Of a DNA stretch of 64,000 nt, positions 18,998-26,828 are shown piece after piece. The position numbers were made by a program, and so were the translations under genes. Where the stretch lies: the NCBI RefSeq assembly GCF_000426185.1, contig NZ_KE384506.1, positions 62,001 through 126,000 on the forward strand, read 5' to 3'. The notes under the pieces are model-generated. The model did no database searches. It was not told where the DNA came from and saw only the letters and a list, made by a program, of their open reading frames with translations. The number at the start of each line of letters is the position of its first letter. Position 1 is the stretch's first letter. Source of the DNA: Cellulomonas sp. URHD0024. Lineage in GTDB: Bacteria > Actinomycetota > Actinomycetes > Actinomycetales > Cellulomonadaceae.

Positions 18998-19815
18998 TGG
19001 CGGTCGACGTAGACGCAGCCCGTCGTGCCGGCAGCGTCGGGGCGCTCTACGCGCGCAACGCCCGGTCCGTCGTGGCGCGTGGCCTGCTGGCGACCCGGAG
19101 CACGAACTGGCCCGTCATGCTCTCGGGCTTCTTCGAGCCGGTGTTCTACCTGTTCGCGATGGGCGTTGGCCTGGGCACGTACATCGGCGACGTCGAGCTG
19201 CCGTCGGGGCAGACCGTGACCTACGCCGCCTACATCGCTCCCGCCCTGCTCGCGGTGAGCGCGATGAACGGCGCCGTCTACGACTCGACGAACAACGTCT
19301 TCTTCAAGATGCACTACGGCAAGCTCTACGACGCGATGCTCACCACGTCCCTCGGGCCGCTGGACGTCGCACTCGGCGAGATCCTCACCGCCCTGCTTCG
19401 CGGTGGCGCGTACGCGGCCGGGTTTCTCACGGTCATGCAGGTCATGGGCCTCAATCTCGCCTTGTCGGCTGTGTTCGCCGTCCCGGCGGTCCTGCTGGTG
19501 GCCTTCGGGTTCGCCAGCGTCGGGATGGCCGTGACCAGCTACCTCAAGACGTTCCAGCACCTGGAGTGGGTCACCTTCGTGATGCTCCCGATGTTCCTGT
19601 TCTCCGCCACGTTCTACCCGGTGACCGTCTACCCAGGCTGGCTGCAGGGCATCATCAAGGCGCTCCCGCTCTACCAGGCCGTCGAGCTCGTCCGCGGCCT
19701 GACGCTCGGCGTGCTGGACTCGCAGCTGCTGGGGCACGTCGCGTACTTCGTCGTCATGATCGCGCTCGGTCTGACCTTCACGACGAGGCGGCTGCGCACC
19801 CTGTTCCTCGGGTGA
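18997..19815 (+). CDS. ABC-2 exporter permease, second subunit
   Basis: A 272-residue paralogue of the preceding permease, also NodJ-like: FFEPVFYLFAMGVGLGTYIG in the first membrane region, MHYGKLYDAMLTTSLGPLDV in the cytoplasmic loop and MFLFSATFYPVTVYPGWLQ in the last third. The ATG overlaps the previous stop (TGATG), so I start here rather than at an upstream in-frame codon that would run back through the first permease gene. The two-permease layout differs from the usual single homodimeric NodJ. Confidence 0.9.
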   Translation: MAVDVDAARRAGSVGALYARNARSVVARGLLATRSTNWPVMLSGFFEPVFYLFAMGVGLGTYIGDVELPSGQTVTYAAYIAPALLAVSAMNGAVYDSTNNVFFKMHYGKLYDAMLTTSLGPLDVALGEILTALLRGGAYAAGFLTVMQVMGLNLALSAVFAVPAVLLVAFGFASVGMAVTSYLKTFQHLEWVTFVMLPMFLFSATFYPVTVYPGWLQGIIKALPLYQAVELVRGLTLGVLDSQLLGHVAYFVVMIALGLTFTTRRLRTLFLG

Positions 19816-19849
19816 TGGACGCCACCCCGGGAGACATGGTGCCCGACGA

Positions 19850-19855
19850 TAGAAT
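19850..19855 (+). promoter_or_regulatory. -10 box for leaderless hisH-hisF transcript
   Basis: TAGAAT ends six bases before GTG 19862. At the usual -10 to start-site distance transcription would begin at the start codon itself. No -35-like TTGACA is evident. Confidence 0.5.
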
Positions 19856-19861
19856 CGACCA

Positions 19862-20482
19862 GTGATCGGGATCATCGACTACCGCACCGGTAACTCCCAG
19901 AGCGTCTCCTACGCACTCGGCCATCTCGGTGTCCCGCACAAGCTCGTCACCAAGCCGTCGGAGTGCGACGCCGTCGACAAGTACATCCTCCCGGGCGTCG
20001 GGTCAGCCGGCGTGACCATGGAGTCGCTGGCCGCCGAGGGCTGGGTCGGCCACCTGGGCGAGAAGGTGCTGGGTGACAAGCAGGGGTTCCTCGGCGTGTG
20101 CGTGGGGCTGCAGGTCCTGTTCGAGCACAGCGCCGAGGACGACCAGGAGTGCCTGGGCTGGATCAAGGGCACCGTCCGGCAGTTCGACAACACCGAGGTC
20201 CGCGTGCCGCACATGGGCTGGAACACGGTCGAGGTCCGCGGCGAGCACCCGCTGGCCCAGTCGTTCACGCCGGGCGGGTACTACTACTTCGTCAACTCGT
20301 ACTACGCGGTGCCGACGGACCCGGACGCGCTCGTCGGCGTCACCACGTACGGCCAGCCGTTCGCCGCGGCCGTCGCGCAGGACAACATCATGGCGACGCA
20401 GTTCCACACCGAGAAGAGCGCGCGGGCCGGCCTGCAGGTGCTCAAGGCCTTCTGCGACCTGGAGGTCTCCGTTGCTCGCTAA
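19862..20482 (+). CDS. hisH: HisH-like glutamine amidotransferase subunit
   Basis: Class I glutamine amidotransferase of the HisH type, which releases ammonia from glutamine and channels it to a HisF-type partner. The triad is intact: Cys80 in GVCVGLQVLFE, and His182 and Glu184 in FHTEKS, although HisH proteins usually have FHPEKS. The start GIIDYRTGN is also diverged from the usual GN..S oxyanion region. It overlaps the hisF-like gene by 11 bases, so the two are coupled. No other histidine gene is nearby, while actinobacteria normally keep hisH next to hisB and priA. A sugar-amidation or other side role, as for WbuY/WbuZ-type pairs, is plausible. Confidence 0.85.
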   Translation: MIGIIDYRTGNSQSVSYALGHLGVPHKLVTKPSECDAVDKYILPGVGSAGVTMESLAAEGWVGHLGEKVLGDKQGFLGVCVGLQVLFEHSAEDDQECLGWIKGTVRQFDNTEVRVPHMGWNTVEVRGEHPLAQSFTPGGYYYFVNSYYAVPTDPDALVGVTTYGQPFAAAVAQDNIMATQFHTEKSARAGLQVLKAFCDLEVSVAR

Positions 20483-21266
20483 CCGACTGATCGCCTGCTT
20501 CGACGTCAAGGACGGGCGCGTCACCAAGGCCCAGCAGTTCCAGGACAACATCGACGTCGGCGATCCCGCCGAGCTGGCCGACCGGCTGTACCGGGACGAC
20601 ATCGACGAGATCGTCACCTACGACATCATGGCGAGCGCGCAGAAGCGGCAGATCGACCTGGACATGGTCCGTCGGATCGCCCACCGCACATTCGTCCCGT
20701 TGACCGTCGGCGGTGGCATCCGGTCCCTCGAGGACATGCACCTGGTGCTGCGCGCCGGCGCCGAGAAGATCAGCATCGACTCGATGGCCGTGCGCAAGCC
20801 CGAGATCATCACGCAGGGCTCCAAGGAGTTCGGCCGCCAGTGCATCGTGCTGAGCATGCAGGTCAAGCGCGTCGAGAAGACGGCGGCCATCCCCAGCGGC
20901 TACGAGATCGCGATCGACGGCGCCCGCACCTTCACCGGGATGGACGCCGTCGAGTGGGCTCGGCGCGGCCAGGACCTGGGAGCCGGCGAGATCGTCGTGA
21001 ACAGCATCGACCGTGACGGCACGGGCGAGGGCTACGACCTGGAGATCACGGGCCTGATCACCGAGGCGGTGTCCCTGCCGGTCATCGCGTCCGGCGGTGC
21101 CGGCCGGATCAGCCACGTGAGCGACGCCTTCTCGATCGGCGCCACGGGGGCCATCGTCAGCTCGATGCTCTACTCGCCGCGGGTCGAGCACAACCTGACC
21201 GTCGAGGAGATGAAGGAGCAGCTGGGCGAGCAGGGCGAGCGGGTCCGGCCCGTGCACAGCGCCTGA
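20472..21266 (+). CDS. hisF: HisF-like cyclase subunit lacking catalytic Asp130
   Basis: A (beta/alpha)8-barrel protein of 264 residues that starts with TTG inside the end of hisH. It follows HisF closely: [10 protein letters not shown] (Asp11 kept), [19 protein letters not shown] and ASGGAG phosphate loops. The strand that carries the second catalytic aspartate in HisF (VAIDAKR in the Thermotoga enzyme) reads VLSMQVKR here, putting Gln at position 130. In true imidazole-glycerol-phosphate synthase both Asp11 and Asp130 are needed for the cyclase reaction, so this protein probably does something else with HisH-derived ammonia, or needs another residue. WbuZ-like aminated-sugar chemistry is a candidate. 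Family membership is sure; the histidine role is doubtful. Confidence 0.85.
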   Translation: MLANRLIACFDVKDGRVTKAQQFQDNIDVGDPAELADRLYRDDIDEIVTYDIMASAQKRQIDLDMVRRIAHRTFVPLTVGGGIRSLEDMHLVLRAGAEKISIDSMAVRKPEIITQGSKEFGRQCIVLSMQVKRVEKTAAIPSGYEIAIDGARTFTGMDAVEWARRGQDLGAGEIVVNSIDRDGTGEGYDLEITGLITEAVSLPVIASGGAGRISHVSDAFSIGATGAIVSSMLYSPRVEHNLTVEEMKEQLGEQGERVRPVHSA

Positions 21267-21317
21267 CGGCTCCGCCTCGGCCTCGGCTCGCGACGAGGGC
21301 GAGCTGCCGGAGACAGA

Positions 21318-21354
21318 GAACGACCCCCGGTCCGACGGATCCCGGGGGTCGTTC
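21318..21354. terminator. Bidirectional terminator between hisF and the DUF5324-like gene
   Basis: A 13-base perfect stem GAACGACCCCCGG with its complement around an 11-base loop, placed between convergent genes. Confidence 0.85.
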
Positions 21355-21369
21355 TGCGCGGACGGACCG

Positions 21370-22239
21370 TCAGATCTCCGGCGCCTGCTCCGGTGCCTGC
21401 TCCGGCGCCGCTTCGGGCGACTCGTCGACGGGCGCGGGTGCGGGCTTCGGCGCGCGGCGCGTGACCTTCTTCGTCGCGTCGACCACCTTCTCGGACAGGT
21501 CCTCGGTGGCGTCGACGACCTTCTCGCTCAGCGACGCGGTGGCGTCGCTGACCTTGGTGGCGGCGTCGCTGACCTTGCCGGCCGCCTTGCGGGCACCGGC
21601 GACCGCGCTCCCGGCGGCTTCCCCGACCGCGTCCGCGGCGTCGGCCACGCGGCCGTGCACGTCGTGCTCGACGGGCTCCCACGGCTCGGCCCACGGGTCG
21701 ACGGTCGAGCGCGTCCGGCTCCAGGCCACGACCCCCGCGCCGACGGCGAGGAGCGCGGCGACCAGCCAGAACACCTTCGCGCCGGTGTGCTTCTTCTTCG
21801 ACTGCTCCGCGGCGGCCGCCGCGACGGCCGCGCTCGCCAGGGCTGCCCTGTCGCCCGCCTTGTCGGCTGCCTTCTCGGCGAGCTCGCCGGCCTTGGACGC
21901 GGCTTGGTGCAGCGCCTCGACGACCTTGGGCAGCACCTCCTCGACCAGCTTGTCGTGCGCGTTGTCGATGGCGGGCCCCGCGGCATCCGCAGCGGCCTCC
22001 ACCTTGGGGGCGGTGGCTTTGACCGACTCCTTGTACGCGTGCTCGAGGCGTGGGAGGAGCCAGTCGATGAACGCCTCCACCTTGGGGGTCGTCCAGTCCT
22101 TGGCCTGCAGCGCCGCCTCGCTGGCGGTCCCCTTGGCGCTCTTGGCTGCGTCGGCGATCGCGGCGCCCAGGTCTGCGGCCTGGTCCTTGATCTTCTCCGT
22201 ATCGACGTCGATGTTCGGGCGGCTCTTGGTGAACGGCAT
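21370..22239 (-). CDS. DUF5324/YtxH-like helical membrane protein
   Basis: A 289-residue Ala/Lys/Asp-rich protein with a long amphipathic helical N-terminal half, one membrane segment near residues 150-168 (AKVFWLVAALLAVGAGVVAW), then a second helical region with repeats of the type DATEDLSEKVVDATKK, and a Pro/Glu-rich tail. It resembles the DUF5324/YtxH-like protein found beside ppiA in many actinobacteria. Start ATG 22239 (MPFTKSRP) is preferred to upstream in-frame codons, since the sequence before it is intergenic in character. It diverges from ppiA. Function unknown; an envelope-stress or scaffold role is only a guess. Confidence 0.75.
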   Translation of the reverse strand: MPFTKSRPNIDVDTEKIKDQAADLGAAIADAAKSAKGTASEAALQAKDWTTPKVEAFIDWLLPRLEHAYKESVKATAPKVEAAADAAGPAIDNAHDKLVEEVLPKVVEALHQAASKAGELAEKAADKAGDRAALASAAVAAAAAEQSKKKHTGAKVFWLVAALLAVGAGVVAWSRTRSTVDPWAEPWEPVEHDVHGRVADAADAVGEAAGSAVAGARKAAGKVSDAATKVSDATASLSEKVVDATEDLSEKVVDATKKVTRRAPKPAPAPVDESPEAAPEQAPEQAPEI

Positions 22240-22370
22240 ATCGGGCTCCCGGCTCGTCGGCTGCACTGACCTCACACTCTGCCACCGCGACGGCACCTGC
22301 GCAGGACCGCTGGCCTGCACATCTGCGGTTCACAGGCGATCCGACCGATGCCGCGTGCCAGACTGGGGAC

Positions 22371-22910
22371 ATGTTTGCGACCTTGCACACGACCGCCGGC
22401 GACATCCGGATCGAGCTCTACCCCAACCACGCACCGAGGACGGTGGCCAACTTCGTGGGACTCTCCACGGGGAGCCAGCCGTGGACGGACCCGACCACCG
22501 GTGAGCAGCGCACGGACCCGCTCTACGCGGGCGTCGTGTTCCACCGCGTGATCGCCGGATTCATGATCCAGGGCGGTGACCCGTTGGGCACCGGCCGTGG
22601 CGGCCCGGGCTACAACTTCGACGACGAGATCCACCCCGAGCTGACGTTCAACCAGCCGTACCTGCTCGCCATGGCCAATGCCGGCAAGCGTCGGGACCCC
22701 GTCACCGGCAAGGACGGCGGCACCAACGGCTCGCAGTTCTTCATCTCCGTCGGTGCCACCGAGTGGCTCAACGGCAAGCACACGATCTTCGGCAAGGTGG
22801 CGGACGACGCCAGCCGCGCGGTCGTCGACACGATTGCCAGCACGAAGGTCCGCCCCGGCGACCGTCCCGTCGAGGACATCGTGATCCAGTCCATCGACAT
22901 CGAGGACTGA
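22371..22910 (+). CDS. ppiA: Cyclophilin-type peptidyl-prolyl cis-trans isomerase
   Basis: Cytoplasmic cyclophilin of 179 residues, no signal peptide. Family motifs: FHRVIAGFMIQGGDP, the conserved NGSQFFIS block, and WLNGKHTIFGKV. It catalyses proline isomerisation during protein folding. The ATG is preceded after six bases by CAGACT, a plausible -10 box for a leaderless transcript. The rhomboid-protease gene follows immediately, in the arrangement seen across actinobacteria. Confidence 0.95.
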   Translation: MFATLHTTAGDIRIELYPNHAPRTVANFVGLSTGSQPWTDPTTGEQRTDPLYAGVVFHRVIAGFMIQGGDPLGTGRGGPGYNFDDEIHPELTFNQPYLLAMANAGKRRDPVTGKDGGTNGSQFFISVGATEWLNGKHTIFGKVADDASRAVVDTIASTKVRPGDRPVEDIVIQSIDIED

Positions 22911-22917
22911 GACCGCC

Positions 22918-23814
22918 ATCAGCGAGACGTCCCCCTACGGCGCGCAGGCCGCGCCGCCGGTCTGCCCACGCCACCCCGACCGGGTGTCGTACGTGCGGTG
23001 CCAGCGGTGCGGCCGGCCGACGTGCCCGGACTGCCAACGGGCGGCAGCGGTAGGGATCCAGTGCGTGGACTGCGTCGCGGAGGCCGCACGGGCCCTGCCG
23101 ACGCAGCGCACCGCGCTCGGCGGCGTGATCCGTCCGGGGCGGCCCGTGGTCACCCTCACGCTCATCGGGCTGTGCGTGGCCAGCTTCATCCTCCAGCTGG
23201 TGGTGCCCGGCTGGACCGAGCGCTGGGCCTTCTCCCCCTATGCGGGATTCCACGAGCCCTGGCGCTTCCTGACCGCGGCGTTCCTCCACTCGCAGACTCT
23301 CTACCTGCACATCGTCTTCAACATGGTGGCGCTGTGGTTCGTCGGACCGATGCTGGAGCAGGTCCTCGGACGGATCAGGTTCCTGACGCTGTACCTGCTG
23401 AGCGCCGTCGGCGGCTCGGTCGGTCTGGTGCTGCTGACCGCCAACCCCCACCTGCTCGTCGCCGACCCGGAGCTCATCCTCCGGTCCAGTCTCGCGCAGG
23501 CGAGCCTCGGCGCGTCCGGCGCGGTGTTCGGGCTGTTCGGCGCGGCGCTCGTCGTGACGCACAGGCTGGGCGGCGACTACCGCGGGATCATCGGCCTGAT
23601 CGTGGTCAACTTCGTGATCGGGTTCATCGCGCCGGGCATCGCGTGGCAGGCGCACCTCGGAGGCCTCGTCACCGGTGGTCTGCTCGCTGCGGCCTACGCG
23701 TACGCACCCAAGGAGCGCAGGACGCTCGTGGCCCTCGTCGCGCCGACGGTCCTTGTCATCGCTCTCTTCGTCGTGGCGACGCTGAAGTACCAGTCGTTCG
23801 GCATCTTCTTCTGA
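22918..23814 (+). CDS. Rhomboid family intramembrane serine protease with N-terminal zinc ribbon
   Basis: Six-segment rhomboid protease. The catalytic serine is in GASGAVFG and the histidine in WQAHLGG; HIVFNMVALWFVGP is the conserved second helix. The N-terminal part has four Cys pairs or near-pairs (CPRH, CQRCG, CPDC, CVDC), typical of actinobacterial rhomboids. The first standard start codon is GTG 22984, but it would cut off CPRHPDR, which belongs to the zinc ribbon. The frame is open back to 22885 without any ATG, GTG, TTG or CTG; ATC at 22918 would give the normal-looking N-terminus SETSPYGAQ. I place the start there with low certainty. It is only seven bases after ppiA. Confidence 0.8.
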   Translation: MSETSPYGAQAAPPVCPRHPDRVSYVRCQRCGRPTCPDCQRAAAVGIQCVDCVAEAARALPTQRTALGGVIRPGRPVVTLTLIGLCVASFILQLVVPGWTERWAFSPYAGFHEPWRFLTAAFLHSQTLYLHIVFNMVALWFVGPMLEQVLGRIRFLTLYLLSAVGGSVGLVLLTANPHLLVADPELILRSSLAQASLGASGAVFGLFGAALVVTHRLGGDYRGIIGLIVVNFVIGFIAPGIAWQAHLGGLVTGGLLAAAYAYAPKERRTLVALVAPTVLVIALFVVATLKYQSFGIFF

Positions 23815-23878
23815 CCGGTCGGCGCAAGTTACACCGCTGTAGTTGTCCACAGACTTGTGCACCGCTGGGGACGACGAA

Positions 23879-23908
23879 GGCGCCGCCCACACGGGTGTGG
23901 ACGGCGCC
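23879..23908. terminator. Bidirectional terminator between rhomboid gene and crgA
   Basis: Fourteen-base stem beginning GGCGCCG with one mismatch and a two-base loop, between convergent genes. Confidence 0.8.
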
Positions 23909-23923
23909 TGTCGATCAGCGGGC

Positions 23924-24172
23924 TCAGTGCCAGCGGGTCGTCATCCCGAAGCCGCCGAGGATGAGGACGAAGCCGATGGCCAGGTTCCACTGGTCGATGC
24001 CCGGGATCGGGTAGTCGGACTGCGTCAGGTACGTGACGACGATCCAGGCCAACCCGACGAGCATCAGGGTGAGCATGACGGGAAGGAACCACGGCGGGTT
24101 CGTCTTCGGGCCGGACGACTTCGCGGGCGGCGGGACATACGCGGCCTTCTTGCGTGAGCTCGACTCAGGCAC
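23924..24172 (-). CDS. crgA: Cell division protein CrgA
   Basis: An 82-residue protein with two membrane segments (FLPVMLTLMLVGLAWIVVTY and LAIGFVLILGGFGMTTRW) and a basic, Pro/Ser-rich cytoplasmic N-terminus. CrgA is an actinobacterial divisome protein that contacts FtsZ and the septal transpeptidase FtsI. Length and the final G-M-T-T-R-W block match the family. It sits, as usual, between the rhomboid gene and the DUF881/sortase genes, on the opposite strand to both. Confidence 0.93.
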   Translation of the reverse strand: MPESSSRKKAAYVPPPAKSSGPKTNPPWFLPVMLTLMLVGLAWIVVTYLTQSDYPIPGIDQWNLAIGFVLILGGFGMTTRWH

Positions 24173-24387
24173 GTCGTGTACTCCTGTCCAACGGGTGCGC
24201 GGCGCGTGGGCCGCGAGGAGACCGAGCGGGGGACGACTCGGTCGGCGGGCGGGCGATCATTGGTGCGTCGAACCCGCATCGTCACGGAGCCGGCACATCG
24301 TGACCTAGCGTAGTGGGCGCCAGCACGTGCTCCTTCCGCTTGGCGCCGCTCTCTTCTGTCCTCCAGTTCCCGCTCCAGGAGCCGAAC

Positions 24388-25227
24388 GTGACCGACCACC
24401 CGCACCGGGCCCGCCGCTTGATCGCGCGCGGGACCCTCTCGGTGGCGCTCGTGCTCGCCCTTTCCGGGGCTCTGTTCGCAGCGAACGCCAAGTTCGCGCA
24501 CGGCTCCGGCGAGCGGCACCCGCAGGACCTCGTGGAGCTGACGAAGGCGGAGGCCAGCCGGGTCGAACGGCTGTCCACGCAGGTGGATGGGCTGCACGCG
24601 GACGTCGTCGGCCTGACGGACGCGGAGAACGCCCAGTCCGGGACCGAGGTCGGCGAGCCGAGCGAGGGCTACCTGGTCGAGGGCGGGCTCGTGCCCGTGG
24701 AGGGTCCGGGCCTGACCGTACGGATGAACGACGCGCCGCCCGACTCGCCTCGTCGCGACGACGTCAGCCCGGACACCCTGGTGGTGCACCAGCAGGACAT
24801 CCAGGCTGTCATGAACGCCCTGTGGGCCGGCGGTGCCGAGGCGATGGAGATCATGGACCAGCGGATCATCTCGACCAGTGCCATCCACTGCGCCGGGAAC
24901 GTCCTGCGGCTGCACGGTCGCATCTACTCGCCGCCCTACGTGATCCGCGCGATCGGGAACCCCGACAAGCTCCGCCGAGCACTCTCGGCGTCCGACGAGG
25001 TGCAGTACTACGTCCAGGACTCGGATCGAGTGGGTCTGGGCTGGTCGGTGTCCGACTCGAACAGGTCGTCGCCGCTGAAGCTGTCGGCGTACTCGGGCCC
25101 CACGGACCTCGAGGCGGCCCAGGTCCCGGAGGGCACGGAGATCCTTCCGGGGCTCGCCGACGCCGAGGCGCGCGAGCGCGACCCGTCGAGCCGTGCCCGA
25201 GCACGGACCGGGCAGGCGGCTCCGTGA
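24388..25227 (+). CDS. DUF881 family protein
   Basis: A 279-residue protein with one N-terminal membrane segment (SVALVLALSGALFAANAKF), a short coiled stretch (LTKAEASRVERLSTQVDGLHADV) and the extracellular DUF881 domain with landmarks GPGLTVRMNDAP, VVHQQDIQAVMNALWAGGAEAM and SAIHCAGNVLRLHG. DUF881 proteins occur near division and cell-wall genes; their biochemical role is unknown. GTG 24388 is chosen because CAGGAG lies six bases upstream. The GTGA overlap with the sortase gene suggests one transcript. Confidence 0.88.
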   Translation: MTDHPHRARRLIARGTLSVALVLALSGALFAANAKFAHGSGERHPQDLVELTKAEASRVERLSTQVDGLHADVVGLTDAENAQSGTEVGEPSEGYLVEGGLVPVEGPGLTVRMNDAPPDSPRRDDVSPDTLVVHQQDIQAVMNALWAGGAEAMEIMDQRIISTSAIHCAGNVLRLHGRIYSPPYVIRAIGNPDKLRRALSASDEVQYYVQDSDRVGLGWSVSDSNRSSPLKLSAYSGPTDLEAAQVPEGTEILPGLADAEARERDPSSRARARTGQAAP

Positions 25228-25967
25228 GCCGCACGCGGAACGCGGTGTTCGGCACCATCGGCGTGATCGGCGAGGTGCTCATCACCATCGGGGTGCTGCT
25301 GTTCGCGTTCCTCGTCTGGCAGCTCTGGTGGACCGACGTCGTCGGCAACCGTGCGCAGGCCCAGATCGTGGCCGAGCTGCCGTTCGAGCCGGTGCCGTCG
25401 CCCACGCCGTCGGGCACCCTGGCGGCAGTGCCCGTGATCGCGCCGCCCCGGCACGACGACCCACCGGTCATGGACGAGCCGCCGCACGCGACCACGTTCG
25501 CGACGATGCAGGTGCCGCGCTGGGACGGGGAACCTGCTCGGCCGGTCAGTGAGGGCACCGACCGCGCAGGCGTGCTCGACGTCCTCGGCATCGGGCACTA
25601 CAAGGGCACCGCGATGCCAGGGGGTGTCGGCAACTTCGCCGTCGCCGGCCACCGCACCACGTACGCGAAGCCGTTCAACCGGATCGCCGAGCTGAAGGCC
25701 GGCGACCCGATCGTCGTCCGGACGACGGACAACATCTGGTACGTCTACCGCGTCACGTCGACGCAGATCGTCGAGCCGTCCGACATCGGGGTCATCGCAC
25801 CGGTGCCCGGGAAGCCCGGTGAGACACCGACCGAGCGGATGATCACGCTGACCACCTGCCACCCGATGTTCTCGGCGCGGCAGCGGTACATCGTGCACGG
25901 CGTGCTCGACTACTGGGCCCCCACCGCGGACGGGATTCCCGCAGAGCTTGCCGGTGGCGCATCATGA
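25224..25967 (+). CDS. srtE: Class E sortase
   Basis: Membrane-anchored transpeptidase that attaches LAxTG-type proteins to peptidoglycan in high-GC Gram-positives. The 247-residue chain has one membrane helix (16-35), a Pro-rich linker and the sortase beta-barrel with His143 in AGHRTTY, Cys212 in TLTTCHP and the catalytic arginine in SARQR (219 or 221). Overlap with the preceding stop (GTGA). It belongs to the crgA-DUF881-srtE-pabA neighbourhood conserved in actinobacteria. No obvious substrate with a sorting signal is encoded in this window. Confidence 0.92.
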   Translation: MSRTRNAVFGTIGVIGEVLITIGVLLFAFLVWQLWWTDVVGNRAQAQIVAELPFEPVPSPTPSGTLAAVPVIAPPRHDDPPVMDEPPHATTFATMQVPRWDGEPARPVSEGTDRAGVLDVLGIGHYKGTAMPGGVGNFAVAGHRTTYAKPFNRIAELKAGDPIVVRTTDNIWYVYRVTSTQIVEPSDIGVIAPVPGKPGETPTERMITLTTCHPMFSARQRYIVHGVLDYWAPTADGIPAELAGGAS

Positions 25968-25980
25968 GCGGAGGGCGTTG

Positions 25981-26139
25981 ATGTACGGATGGCTCTGGCG
26001 GCATCTGCCGGGACCCGTGGTCGTTCGTGTGCTGATCCTCGCGGTCGCCGCGGCCGCGGTGCTGGTGGTCTGCTTCGCGTGGGTGTTCCCGGCGGTGGCG
26101 CCGCACATGCCGTTCAACGAGACGACAGTAGGTGAGTGA
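25981..26139 (+). CDS. Small conserved membrane protein
   Basis: A 52-residue protein starting MYGWLWRHLPGP, with one membrane segment (VLILAVAAAAVLVVCFAWVF) and a short tail PHMPFNETTVGE. A small single-pass protein of this form is often present between srtE and the pabA/trpG gene in actinobacteria; no function is known. The start is 13 bases after the sortase stop with GGAGGG before it, and its end abuts the glutamine amidotransferase start. Confidence 0.75.
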   Translation: MYGWLWRHLPGPVVVRVLILAVAAAAVLVVCFAWVFPAVAPHMPFNETTVGE

Positions 26140-26140
26140 C

Positions 26141-26764
26141 ATGACGCGCATCCTGGTGATCGACAACTACGACTCGTTCGTCTACACGATCGTCGGCTAC
26201 CTCAACCAGCTCGGTGCCGAGACGGTCGTCGTGCGCAACGACGCCGTGCCACCGGTCGCCGAACGCGGCGGCTTCGACGGCGTCCTCGTCTCGCCCGGGC
26301 CGGGAACGCCTGCCGAGGCCGGCGCGAGCATGCAGGTCATCCGTGAGTGCGCGGCGTCGGGCACCCCGATGCTCGGCGTGTGCCTCGGTCACCAGGCGCT
26401 CGGCGAGGTGTTCGGAGGCGTCGTGACGCACGCGCCCGAGCTCATGCACGGCAAGACCAGCCAGATCGAGCACAAGGGCGTGGGCGTGCTGGCCGGCCTG
26501 CCGGACCCGTTCACCGCCACGCGGTACCACTCGCTGGCGGTCGTGAACGACACGGTGTCCGACGAGCTCGACGTCACCGCGACCGCTCACGGCATCATCA
26601 TGGGCCTGCAGCACCGAGAGCTCCCGCTGTTCGGCGTGCAGTTCCACCCCGAGTCCGTGCTGACCGAGGGCGGCCACCGACTGCTGGCCAACTGGCTCGA
26701 GATCTGCGGCGACGACGAGGCCGTCGCCCGCTCGCAGGGCCTGCACCCGCTCGTCCGACTCTGA
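26141..26764 (+). CDS. trpG: Anthranilate/aminodeoxychorismate synthase glutamine amidotransferase
   Basis: Class I glutamine amidotransferase of 207 residues. Motifs: ILVIDNYDSFVYTIVGYL, SPGPGTP, the nucleophile LGVCLGHQALGE and the His-Glu pair in FHPESVLTE. It supplies ammonia for anthranilate (tryptophan) or 4-amino-4-deoxychorismate (folate) synthesis; the gene next to pknB in mycobacteria is called trpG, and one protein may serve both pathways. I prefer ATG 26141, with AGGTGAG upstream, to GTG 26132, which would overlap the previous gene and add three residues. Confidence 0.9.
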   Translation: MTRILVIDNYDSFVYTIVGYLNQLGAETVVVRNDAVPPVAERGGFDGVLVSPGPGTPAEAGASMQVIRECAASGTPMLGVCLGHQALGEVFGGVVTHAPELMHGKTSQIEHKGVGVLAGLPDPFTATRYHSLAVVNDTVSDELDVTATAHGIIMGLQHRELPLFGVQFHPESVLTEGGHRLLANWLEICGDDEAVARSQGLHPLVRL

Positions 26765-26770
26765 CCCGCA

Positions 26771-26814
26771 CGCGACGAAGGGGCCGCCCATCGCTGGACG
26801 GCCCCTTCGTCGCG
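26771..26814. terminator. Bidirectional terminator between trpG and pknB
   Basis: Perfect 16-base stem CGCGACGAAGGGGCCG with a 12-base loop, shared by the convergent trpG and pknB operons. Confidence 0.88.
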
Positions 26815-26828
26815 TCGTGCGTCAGCCG

